From NCBI RefSeq assembly GCF_043290135.1, contig NC_134707.1, forward strand, positions 140,431,319 to 140,495,318: DNA of 64,000 nt. Reading direction: 5' to 3'. Under the pieces are notes generated by a model that searched no databases, had not been told where the DNA came from, and worked only from the letters and a program-made list of their open reading frames with translations. Source of the stretch: Rhipicephalus microplus. Taxonomy: Eukaryota > Arthropoda > Arachnida > Ixodida > Ixodidae. Shown piece after piece: positions 46,510-57,000 of this stretch (within the stretch, counting starts at the first letter, position 1; each line of letters opens with the position of its first letter). The translations under genes were made by a program, and so were the position numbers.

Positions 46510-49500
46510 AGATCTAGGTGTGGAGTTTCTAGTTGCGGAGTTTCTTGTTGCGGAGTTTCTAGATGTGGAGTTTCTAGTTGTGGAGTTTCTGGCTGTGGAG
46601 TTTATAGTTGCGGAGTTTCTAGTATCGGAGTTTCTAGTTGTGGAGTTTCTAGTTGTGGAGTTTCTAGTTGTAGAGTTTCTAGTTGCAAAGTCTCAAGTTG
46701 TGGAGTTTCTAGTTGTGGAGTTTCTAGTGGCGGAGTTTCTAGTTGCAGAGTTTCTAGTTGCGGAGTTTTCTAGTTGTGGAGTTTCTAGTGGCGGAGTTTC
46801 TAGTTGCGGAGCTTCAAGTTGTGGAGTTTCTAGTTGTGGAGTTTCTAGTTGTGGAGTTTGTAGTTGTGGAGTATCTAGTTGTGGGCTTTCAAGTTGTGGA
46901 GTTTCTAGTTGTGGAGTTTCTAGTTGCGGAGTTTTCTAGTCGCGGAGTCTGTAGTTGAGGAGTTTCTAGTTGTGGAATTTCTAGTTACGGAGTTTCTAGT
47001 TGTGGAGCTTTTAGTTGAGGAGTCTCTAGTTGTTGAGTCTCTAGTTGTGGAATTTCTAGTTGTGTAGTTTCTAGTTGTGGAGTTTCTAGTTGTGGAATTT
47101 CAAGTTGTGGAGTCTCTAGTGGCGGAGTGAGTTTCTAGTTGCGGAGTTTCTGGTTGTGGAGTTTCTAGTTGCGGAGCCAGTAGTTGTGGAGTTTCTAGTT
47201 GTGGAGTTTCTAGTTGTGGAGTTTCTAGTGTTTGAATTTCTAGTTGCCGAGTTCTTTAGTTGCGAAGTCTCAAGTTGTGGAGTTTCTAGCTGTGAAGTTT
47301 CTAGTTGCGGAGTTTCTAGTTGCGGAGTTTCTAGTTGTGGAGTTTTTAGTTTAGGAGTCTCTAGTTGTGGAGTCTCTAGTTGTGGAGTTTCTAGTTGTGG
47401 AGTGTCTACTTGTGGAGTTTCTAGTTGTGGAGTTTCTAGTTGTGGAGTTTCTAGTCGTGGAGTCTGTAGTTGAGGAGTATCTATTTGTTGGGTTTCAAGT
47501 TATGGAGTTTCTGGCTATGGAGTTTCTAGTTGTGGAGTTTCTAGTTGTTGAGTTTCTAGTTGCGAAGTCTCAAGTCGTGGAGTTTCTAGCTGCGGAGCTT
47601 CTAGCTGCGGAGTTTCTAGTTTCGGAGCTTCAAGTGGCGGAGTTTCTAGTTGTGGAATTTGTAGTTGTGGAGTATCTAGTTTTGGTGTTTCAAGTTGTGG
47701 AGTTTCTAGCTGTGGAGTTTCTAGTTGCGGAGTTTCTAGTTTCAGAGTTTCTAGTTGCGGAGTTTCTAGTTGTGGAGTTTCTAGTTGTTGAGTTTCTAGT
47801 CGCCGAGTTCTTTAGTTGCGAAGTCTCAAGTTGTGGAGTTTCTAGCTGTGGAATTTCTTGTTGTTGAGTTTCTAGTTGCGGAGTTTCTAGTTGTGGAGTT
47901 TTTAGCTGTGGAGTCTCTAGTTGTGGAGTCTCTAGTTGTGGAGTTTCTAGTTGTGGAGTGTCTACTTGTGGAGTTTCTACTTGTGGAGTTTCTAGTTGTG
48001 GAGTTTCTATTTGTAGTTTTTATTTTTCGAGTTTGTAGTTGTAGATTTTCTAATTGCAGAGTTCCTAGTTGTGGAGTTTCTAGTTGTGGAGTTTCTTGTT
48101 GGGGAGTTTCTAGTTGTGAAGTTTCTAATTGTGGATTTTCTAGTTGCGGAATTTCTAGTTGCGAAGTTTCTAGTTGGGGAGTTTCTACTTGAGTTCATAG
48201 CTGCGGATTTTCTAGTTCCACAGTTTCGAGTTGCAAAGTTTCAAGTTGTCGAGTTTGTAGTTGCGGAGTCGCTAGTTGTGGAGTTTCTAGTTGCGGAGTT
48301 GCTAGCTGTGGAGTTTCTAGTGGCGGAGTCTCTAATTGTGCAGTCTCTAGTTTTGGAGTCTCTAGCTGTGGAGTTTCTAGCTCTGGAGATTCTAGTTGCG
48401 GAGTTTCTAGTTGCAGAGTTTCTAGTTGCGGAGTTTCTTGTTGCAGAGTTTCTAGTTGTGGAGTTTCTAGTTGTGAAGTTTTAGTTGTGGAGTTTCAAGT
48501 TGTGTAATTCATAGGTGTGGAGTTTGTAGTTGTGGAGTTTCTAGTTTTCGAGTTTCTAGTTACGGAGTTTCTAGTTGTGGAGTTTTTAGTTGTGGAGCTT
48601 TTAGTTGAGGAGTCTCTAGTTGTTGAGTCTCTAGTTGTGGAAGTTCTAGTTGTGGAGTTTCTAGTTGCGGAGTTTCTTGATGTGGAGTTTCTAGTTTTGG
48701 AGTTTCTGGCTGTGGAGTTTATAGTTGCGGAGTTTCTAGTATCGGAGTTTCTAGTTGTGGAGTTTCTAGTTGTGGAGTTTCTAGTTGTAGAGTTTCTAGT
48801 TGCGAAGTCTCAAGTCGTGGAGTTTCTAGTTGTGAAGTTTCTAGTTGTGGAGTTTCTAGTTGTGGGGTTCGTAGTTGTGGGGTTCGTAGTTGTGGGGTTC
48901 GTAGTTGTGCAGTTCTAGTTGTGGAGTCTCTAGTTGAGGAGTTTCCATTTGTATTGTTTCTAGCTGTGGAGTTTCTAGTTGCGGAGTTTCTAGATGCAGA
49001 GTTTCTAGTTGCGGAGTTTTCTAGTTGTGGAGATTGTAATGGCGGAGTTTCTAGTTGCGGAGTTCCAAGTTGTGGAGTTTCTAGTTGTGGAGCTTCTAGT
49101 TCTGGGGTTCGTAGTTGTGGGATTCGTAGTTGTGCAGTTTCTAGTTTTGCAGTCTCTAGTTGCGGAGTTTCCAGTTGTGGAGTTTCTAGCTGTGGAGTTT
49201 CTAGCTGCGGAGTTTGTAGTTGCAGAGTTTCTAGTTGTGGAGTTTTCTAGTTGTGGAGATTCTAGTGGCGGAGTTTCTAGTTGCGGAGTTTCAAGTTGTG
49301 GAGTTTCTCGTTGTGGAGTTTCTAGTTGTGGAGTTTCTAGTTGCGGAGTTTCTAGTTGTGGAGCTTCAAGTTGTGGAGTTTCTAGTTGTGGAGTTTCTAG
49401 TTATGGAGTTTGTAGTTGTGGAGTATCTAGTTGTGGACTTTCAAGTTGTGAAGTTTCTAGTTGTGAAGTTTCTAGTTGCGGAGTTTTCTAGTTTCGGAGT

Positions 49501-51229
49501 CTGTAGTTGTGGAGTTTCTAGTTGTGGAATTTCTAGTTGTGGAGTCTCTAGTTGCGGAGTGAGTTTCTAGTTGCGGAGTTTCTGGTTGTGGAGTTTCTAG
49601 TTGCAGAGTCAGTAGTTGTGGATTTTATAGCTGTGGAGTTTCTAGTTGCGGAGTTTCTAGTTGTGGGGTTCGTTGTTGTGGAGTTCGTAGTTGTGGAGTT
49701 TCTAGTTGTGAAGTCTCTAGTTGGGGAGTTTCCAGTTGTGGAGTATCTAGCTGTGGAGTTTTTCGTTGCGGAGTTTCTAGTTGCAGAGTTTCTAGTAGCG
49801 GAGTTTTCTAGTTGTGGAGATTCTAGTGGCGGAGTTTCTAGTTGCGGAGTTTCAAGTTGTGGAGTTTCTAGTTGTGGATTTTCTAGCTGTGGAGTTTATA
49901 GTTGCGGAGTTTTTAGTTGCGGAGTTTCTGGTTGTGGAGTTTCTAGTTCTGGAGTCTGTAGTTGTGGAGTATCTATTTGTTGGGTTTCAAGTTGTGGAGT
50001 TTCTAGTTGTGGAGTTTCTAGTTGTTGAGTTTCTAGTAGTTGAGTTTCCAGTTGCCGAGTTTCTAGTTGCGAAATCTCAAGTCGTGGAGTTTCTAGCTGT
50101 GGAGTTTCTAGTTGCGGAGTTTCTAGTTGCGGAGTTTCAGTTGTGGATTTTGTAGTTGTGGAATATATAGTTGTGGTGTTTCAAGTTGTGGAGTTTCTAG
50201 TTGCGGAGTTTCTTGTTGCAGAGTTTCTCGTTCCGGAGTTTTCTAGTTGTGGAGTTTCTAGTTGTGGATTTTCTAGCTGTGGAGTTTCTAGTTGCGGAGT
50301 TTCTAGTTGTGGGGTTCGTAGTTGTGGAGTTCGTAGTTGTGGAGTTTCTAGTTGTGAAGTCTCTAGTTAGGGAGTTTCCAGTTGTGGAGTTTCTAGCTGT
50401 GGAGTTTTTCGTTGCGGAGTTTCTAGTTGCAGAGTTTCTAGTAGCGGAGTTTTCTAGTTGTGGAGATTCTAGAGGCGGAGTTTCTAGTTGCGGAGTTTCA
50501 AGTTGTGGAGTTTCTAGTTGTGGATTTTCTAGCTGTGGAGTTTCTAGTTGCGGAGTTTTTTAGTTGCGGAGTTTCTGGTTGTGGAGTTTCTAGTTCTGGA
50601 GTCTGTAGTTGTGGAGTATCTATTTGTTGGGTTTCAAGTTGTGGAGTTTCTAGTTGTGGAGTTTCTAGTTGTTGAGTTTCTAGTAGTTGAGTTTCCAGTT
50701 GCCGAGTTTCTAGTTGCGAAATCTCAAGTCGTGGAGTTTCTAGCTGTGGAGTTTCTAGTTGCGGAGTTTCTAGTTGCGGAGTTTCTAGTTGTGGATTTTG
50801 TAGTTGTGTAGTATATAGTTGTGGAGTTTCTAGTTGCGGAGCTTCTATTTGCGGAGTTTCTAGTTGCGGAGCTTCTAGTTGTGGAATTTGTAGTTTTGGA
50901 ATATATAGTTGTGGTGTTTCAAGTTGTGGAGTTTCTAGTGGCGGAGTTTCTAGTTGCAGAGTTTCTAGTTGCGGAGTTTTCTAGTTGTGGAGTTTCTAGT
51001 TGCGGAGTTTCTAGTTGTGGAGCTTCAAGTTGTGGAGTTCTTTAGTTGCGGAGTTTCTAGTTGCGGAGCTTCTAGTGGCGGAGTTTCTAGTTGTGGAATT
51101 TGTAGTTGTGGAGTATCTAGTTTTGGTGTTTCAAGTTGTGGAGTTTCTAGCTGTGGAGTTTCTAGTTGCGGAGTTTCTAGTTGTGGAGTTTCTAGTTGTG
51201 GAATTTCAAGTTGTGGAGTGAGTTTCTAG
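46510..51229 (+). repeat. Compound B+C unit C2, incomplete, with a 376-bp insertion
   Basis: C2 repeats C1 at an offset of 5,531 bp from about 46,355 to about 50,492. The offset then becomes 5,907 bp, because of 376 extra bp, until about 51,229. The landmark is at 48,009. The second half of the compound unit (the return to the B entry path) is replaced by family D material. Private marks are gttgtgtagtttc near 47,061, gtgtctacttgtggagtttctacttg near 47,959 and gtggagtatctagctg near 49,739. Confidence 0.83.
50493..50868 (+). repeat. Local duplication of about 376 bp inside C2
   Basis: The extra block in C2 repeats the sequence about 646-647 bp upstream (about 49,846-50,190): gtttcaagttgtgg, gattttctagctgtgg, gttctggagtctgtag and the aaatctcaagtcg block occur in the same order. 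One extra T in gttttttagttgcgg near 50,553 shifts the offset by 1. It is a duplication of recent origin, nearly unaltered, and adds 25 monomers plus 1 bp. Confidence 0.8.
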
Positions 51230-53562
51230 TAGCGGTGTTTCTGGTTGTGGAGTTTCTAGTTGCGGATCCAGTAGTTGTGGAGTTTCTAGTTGTGGAGTTT
51301 CTAGTTGTGGAGTTTTTAGTTAAGGAGTCTCTAGTTGTGGAGTCTCTAGTTGTGGAGTTTCTAGTTGTGGAGTGTCTACTTGTGGAGTTTCTAGTTGTGG
51401 AGTTTCTAGTTGTGGAGTTTCTAGTTGTGGAGTTTCTAGTCGTGAAGTCTGTAGTTGTGTAGTAGCTATTTGTTGGGTTTCAAGTTATGGAGTTTCTGGC
51501 TGTGGAGTTTCTAGTTGTGGAGTTTCTAGTTGTTGAGTTTCTAGTTGCCGAGTTTCTAGTTGCGAAGTCTCAAGTCGTGGAGTTTCTAGCTGCGGAGTTT
51601 CTAGTTGCGGAGCTTCTAGTGGCGGAGTTTCTAGTAGTGGAATTTGTAGTTGTGGAGTATCTAGTTTTGGTGTTTCAAGTTGTGGAGTTTCTAGCTGTGG
51701 AGTTTCTAGTTTCGGAGTATCTAGTTCCAGAGTTTCTAGTTGCGGAGTTTCTAGTTGCGGAGTTTCTAGTTGTGGAGTTTCTAGTTGTTGAGTTTCTAGT
51801 CGCCGAGTTCTTTAGTTGCGAAGTCTCAAGTTGTGGAGTTTCTAGCTGTGGAATTTCTAGTGGTTGAGTTTCTAGTTGCGGAGTTTCTAGTTGTGGAGTT
51901 TTTAGCTGTGGAGTCTCTAGTTGTGGAGTCTCTAGTTGTGGAGTTTCTAGTTGTGGAGTGTCTACTTGTGGAGTTTCTAGTTGTGGAGTTTCTAGTTGTA
52001 GAGTTTCTATTTGTAGTTTTTATTTTTTGAGTTTGTAGTTGTAGATTTTCTAGTTGCAGAGTTTCTAGTTGTGGAGTTTCTAGTTGTGGAGTTTCTTGTT
52101 GGGGTGTTTCTAGTTGTGAAGTTTGTAATTGTGGATTTTCTAGTTGCGGAATTTCTACTTGCGAAGTTTCTAGTTGGGGAGTTTCTACTTGAGTTTATAG
52201 TTGTGGATTTTCTAGTTCCACAGTTTCGAGTTGCAAAGTTTCAAGTTGTCGAGTTTGTAGTTGTGGAGTCGCTAGTTGTGGAGTTTCTAGTTGCGTAGTT
52301 GCTAGCTGTGGAGTTTCTAGTTGCGGAGTCTCTAATTGTGCAGTCTCTAGTTTTGGAGTCTCTAGTTGTGGAGTTCCTAGTTGTGGAGTTTCTAGTTGTG
52401 GAGTTTCTAGCTGTGGAGTTTCTAGTTGCGGAGTTTCTAGTTGCAGAGTTTCTAGTTGCGGAGTTTCTTGTTGCAGAGTTTCTAGTTGTGGATTTTCTAG
52501 CTGTGGAATTTCTCCTTGCAGAGTTTTTAGTTGCGGTGTTTTTGTTGTGGAGTTTCTAGTTGTTGAGTTTCTAGTTGCCGAGTTCTTTAGTTGCGAAGTC
52601 TCAAGTTGTAGAGTTTCTAGCTGTGGTGTTTCTAGTTGCGGAGTTTCTAGTTGCGGAGTTTCTAGTTGTGGATTTTTTAGTTGTGGAGTCTCTAGTTGTG
52701 GAGTTTCAAGTTGTGGAGTGTCTACTTGTGGAGTTTCTAGTTGTGGAGTTTCTATTTGTAGTTTTTAGTTTTCGAATTTGTAGATGTAGATTTTCTAGTT
52801 GCAGAGTTCCTAGTTTTGGAGTATCTAGTTGCGGAGTCTCTAATTGTGCAGTCTCTAGTTTTGGAGTCTCTAGTTGTGGAGTTTCAGGTTGTGGAGTTTT
52901 AGTTGTGGAATTTCTAACTGTGGAGATTCTAGTTGCGGAGTTTCTAGTTGCAGGGTTTCTTGTTGCGGAGTTTCTAGTTGTGGAGTTTCTAGTTGTGGAG
53001 TTTCTGGCTGTGGAGTTTCTAGTTTGGGAGTTTCTAGTTGTGGAGTTTCTAGTTGTGAGGTTCGTAGTTGTGGAGTTTCTAGTTGTCGAGTTTCTAGTTG
53101 TGGAGCCTCTAGTTGTGGAGTTTCTAGTTGTGGGGTTCGAAGTTGTGGGGTTCGTAGTTGTGGAGTTTCTAGTTGCGGAGTTTCAAGTCGTGGAGTTTCT
53201 CGTTGTGGAGTTTCTAGTTGTGGATTGTCTAGCTGTCGAGTTTCTAGTTGCGGAGTTTCCAGTTGGGGAGTTTGTAGTTGTGGAGTATCTATTTGTTGGG
53301 TTTCAAGTTGTGGAGTTTCTAGTTGTGGAGTTTCTAGTTGTGGATTTTCTAGTAGTTGAGTTTCTAGTTGCCAAGTATCTAGTTGCGAAGTCTCAAGTCG
53401 TGGAGTTTTTAGCTGTGGAGTTTCTAGTTGCGGAGCTTCTATTTGCGGAGTTTCTAGTTGCGGAGCTTCTATTTGTGGAATTTGTAGTTGTGGAATATAT
53501 AGTTGTGGTGTTTCAAGTTGTGGAGTTTCTAGTGGCGGAGTTTCTAGTTGCAGAGTTTCTAG
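51230..53562 (+). repeat. Family D mosaic segment (B-like, A-like and ggggttcg-bearing parts)
   Basis: From 51,230 to about 52,480 the path is B-like, with tttttattttttgag (one C to T change in the landmark) at 52,009. It is repeated at +2,515 bp, and its later part again at +8,935 bp. From about 52,480 to 52,870 it is A-like, matching the landmark region of A1 and A6, and has a second landmark at 52,754 only 745 bp after the first. From about 52,900 to 53,562 comes a stretch rich in gaggttcgtag and ggggttcg monomers, including ggggttcgaag near 53,135. The close landmark spacing shows that two unit types are spliced together here. Confidence 0.78.
52009..52031 (+). other. T-rich landmark block, D forms (representative of 6 copies)
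   Basis: Family D carries two forms: tttttattttttgag at 52009, 54524 and 60944 (the B form with C changed to T in its only CpG), and tttttagttttcgag preceded by atttgtag, or in one copy followed by cgaatttg, at 52754, 56078 and 62498 (intermediate between A and B). Both kinds in one unit support a mosaic origin of D. Confidence 0.83.
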
Positions 53563-54050
53563 TTGCGGAGTTTTCTAGTTGTGGAGTTTCTAGTTGAGGA
53601 GTTTCTAGTTGTGGAGCTTCAAGTTGTGGAGTTCTTTAGTTGCGGAGTTTCTAGTTGCGGAGCTTCTAGTGGCGGAGTTTCTAGTTGTGGAATTTGTAGT
53701 TGTGGAGTATCTAGTTTTGGTGTTTCAAGTTGTGGAGTTTCTAGCTGTGGAGTTTCTAGTTGCGGAGTTTCTGGTTGTGGAGTTTCTAGTTGCGGAGCCA
53801 GTAGTAGTGGAGTTTCTAGTTGTGGAGTTTCTAGTTGTGGAGTTTTTAGTTAAGGAGTCTCTAGTTGTGGAGTTTCTAGTTGTGGAGTGTCTACTTGTGG
53901 AGTTTCTAGTTGTGGAGTTTCTAGTTGTGGAGTTTCTAGTTGTGGAGTTTCTAGTCGTGAAGTCTGTAGTTGTGTAGTAGCTATTTGTTGGGTTTCAAGT
54001 TATGGAGTTTCTGGCTGTGGAGTTTCTAGTTGTGGAGTTTCTAGTTGTTG
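53563..54050 (+). repeat. Short copy of the C tail leading into the 6,420-bp D unit
   Basis: This stretch repeats 50,969-51,480 at an offset of 2,594 bp at its start and 2,515 bp at its end. The difference is lost monomers near 53,765 (the gtgagtttctagtagcgg block is absent) and near 53,865. Private marks are gttgaggag near 53,593 and cagtagtagtgg near 53,803. Confidence 0.78.
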
Positions 54051-57000
54051 AGTTTCTAGTTGCCGAGTTTCTAGTTGCGAAGTCTCAAGTCGTGGAGTTT
54101 CTAGCTGCGGAGTTTCTAGTTGCGGAGCTTCTAGTGGCGGAGTTTCTAGTTGTGGAATTTGTAGTTGTGGAGTATCTAGTTTTGGTGTTTCAAGTTGTGG
54201 AGTTTCTAGCTGTGGAGTTTCTAGTTTCGGAGTATCTAGTTCCAGAGTTTCTAGTTGCGGAGTTTCTAGTTGCGGAGTTTCTAGTTGTGGAGTTTCTAGT
54301 TGTTGAGTTTCTAGTCGCCGAGTTCTTTAGTTGCGAAGTCTCAAGTTGTGGAGTTTCTAGCTGTGGAATTTCTAGTGGTTGAGTTTCTAGTTGCGGAGTT
54401 TCTAGTTGTGGAGTTTTTAGCTGTGGAGTCTCTAGTTGTGGAGTCTCTAGTTGTGGAGTTTCTAGTTGTGGAGTGTCTACTTGTGGAGTTTCTAGTTGTG
54501 GAGTTTCTAGTTGTAGAGTTTCTATTTGTAGTTTTTATTTTTTGAGTTTGTAGTTGTAGATTTTCTAGTTGCAGAGTTTCTAGTTGTGGAGTTTCTAGTT
54601 GTGGAGTTTCTTGTTGGGGTGTTTCTAGTTGTGAAGTTTCTAATTGTGGATTTTCTAGTTGCGGAATTTCTACTTGCGAAGTTTCTAGTTGGGGAGTTTC
54701 TACTTGAGTTTATAGTTGTGGATTTTCTAGTTCCACAGTTTCGAGTTGCAAAGTTTCAAGTTGTCGAGTTTGTAGTTGCGGAGTCGCTAGTTGTGGAGTT
54801 TCTAGTTGCGTAGTTGCTAGCTGTGGAGTTTCTAGTTGCGGAGTCTCTAATTGTGCAGTCTCTAGTTTTGGAGTCTCTAGTTGTGGAGTTTCTAGTTGTG
54901 GAGTTTCTAGTTGTGGAGTTTCTAGCTGTGGAGTTTCTAGTTGCGGAGTTTCTAGTTGCAGAGTTTCTAGTTGCGGAGTTTCTTGTTGCAGAGTTTCTAG
55001 TTGTGGAGTTTCTAGTTTTGAAGTTTTAGTTGTGGAGTTTCAAGTTGAAAAATTCATAGGTGTGGAGTTTCTAGTTGTGGAGTTTCTAGTTTTCGAGTTT
55101 CTAGTTACGGAGTTTCTAGTTGTGGAGTTTTTAGTTGTGGAGCTTTTAGTTGAGGAGTCTCTAGTTGTTGAGTCTCTAGTTGTGGAAGTTCTAGGTGTGG
55201 AGTTTCTAGTTGTGGAGTTTCTTGTTGCGGAGTTTCTAGATGTGGAGTTTCTAGTTGTGGAGTTTCTGGCTGTGGAGTTTATAGTTGCGGAGTTTCTGAT
55301 ATCGGAGTTTCTAGTTGTGGAGTTTCTAGTTGTGGAGTTTCTAGTTGTAGAGTTTCTAGTTGCGAAGTCTCAAGTTGTGGAGTTTCTAGTTGTGGAGTTT
55401 CTAGTGGCGGAGTTTCTAGTTGCAGAGTTTCTAGTTGCGGAGTTTTCTAGTTGTGGAGTTTCTAGTTGCGGAGTTTCTAGTTGTGGAGCTTCAAGTTGTG
55501 GAGTTTCTAGTTGTGGAGTTTCTAGTTGTGGAGTTTTTAGTTGTGGAGTATCTAGTTGTGGGCTTTCAAGTTGTGGAGTTTCTAGTTGTGGAGTTTCTAG
55601 TTGCGGAGTTTTCTAGTTGCGGAGACTGTAGTTGTGGAGTTTCTAGTTGTGGAATTTCTAGTTACGGAGTTTCTAGTTGTGGAGCTTTTAGTTGAGGAGT
55701 CTCTAGTTGTTGAGTCTCTAGTTGTGGAATTTCTAGTTGTGGAGTTTCTAGTTGCGGAGTCTCTAGTTGTGGAGTTTCTAGTTGTGGAGTTTCTAGTGGA
55801 GTTTTTAGTTGTGGAGTCTCTAGTTGTGGAGTCTCTAGTTGTGGAGTTTCTAGTTGTGGAGTGTCTACTTGTGGAGTTTCTAGTTGTGGAGTTTCTAGCT
55901 GTGGAGTTTCTAGTTGCAGGGTTTCTAGTTTCGGAGTTTTCTAGTTGTGGAGTTTCTAGCTGTGGAGTTTCTAGTTGCGGAGTTTCTAGTTGTGGAGTTT
56001 TTAGTTGTGGAGTCTCTAGTTGTGGAGTTTCTAGTTGTGGAGTGTCTATTTGTGGAGTTTTTAGTTGTGGAGTTTCTATTTGTAGTTTTTAGTTTTCGAG
56101 TTTGTAGTTGTAAATTTTCTAATTGCAGAGTTCCTAGTTGTGGAGTTTCTAGTTGTGGAGTTTCTTGTTGGGGAGTTTCTAGTTGTGAAGTTTCTAATTG
56201 TGGATTTTCTAGTTGCAGAGTTCCTAGTTTTGGAGTATCTAGTTGCGGAGTCTCTAATTGTGCAGTCTCTAGTTTTGGAGTCTCTAGTTGTGGAGTTTCT
56301 GGTTGTGGAGTTTATAGTTGTGGAATTTCTAACTGTAGAGATTCTAGTTGCGGAGTTTCTAGTTGCAGAGTTTCTAGTTGTGGAGTTTCTAGTTGTGGAG
56401 TTTTAGTTGTGGAGTTTAAAGTTGTGGAATTTATAGGTGTGGAGTTTCTAGTTGTGGAGTTTCTAGTTTTCGGGTTTCTAGTTACGGAGTTTCTAGTTGT
56501 GGAGTTTCTAGTTGTGGAGCTTTTAGTTGAGGAGTCTCTAGTTGTTGAGTCTCTAGTTGTGGAAGTTCTAGTTGTGGAGTTTCTAGTTGCGGAGTTTCTT
56601 GTTGCGGAGTTTCTAGATGTGGAGTTTCTAGTTGTGGAGTTTCTGGCTGTGGAGTTTCTAAGGTCGGAGTTTCGAGTTGTGGAGTTTCTAGTTGTGAGGT
56701 TCGTAGTTGTGGAGTTTCTAGTTGTCGAGTTTCTAGTTGTGTCTCTAGTTGTGGAGTTTCTAATTGTGGGGTTCGTAGTTGTGGGGTTCGTAGATGTGGA
56801 GTTTCTAGTTGCGGAGTTTCAAGTTGTGGAGTTTCTCGTTGTGGAGTTTCTAGTTGTGGATTGTCTAGCTGTGGAGTTTCTGGTTGCGGAGTTTTTAGTT
56901 GCGGAGTTTCTCGTTGCGGAGTCTCTAGTTGTGGAGTTTCTAATTGTGGAGTTTCTATTTGTGGAGTTTTGAGTTGTGGAGTTTTCTAGTTGTTGAGTCT

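Noticed and set aside
52575..53597. Open reading frames of up to about 340 codons, also at 4842-5801, 55947-56972, 57396-58418 and 62367-63392
   Set aside because: They are made only of the translated 15-bp monomer, overlap each other in two frames, switch repeat type at indels and begin at chance atg triplets. There is no domain, and no conservation of frame between copies of the same unit.
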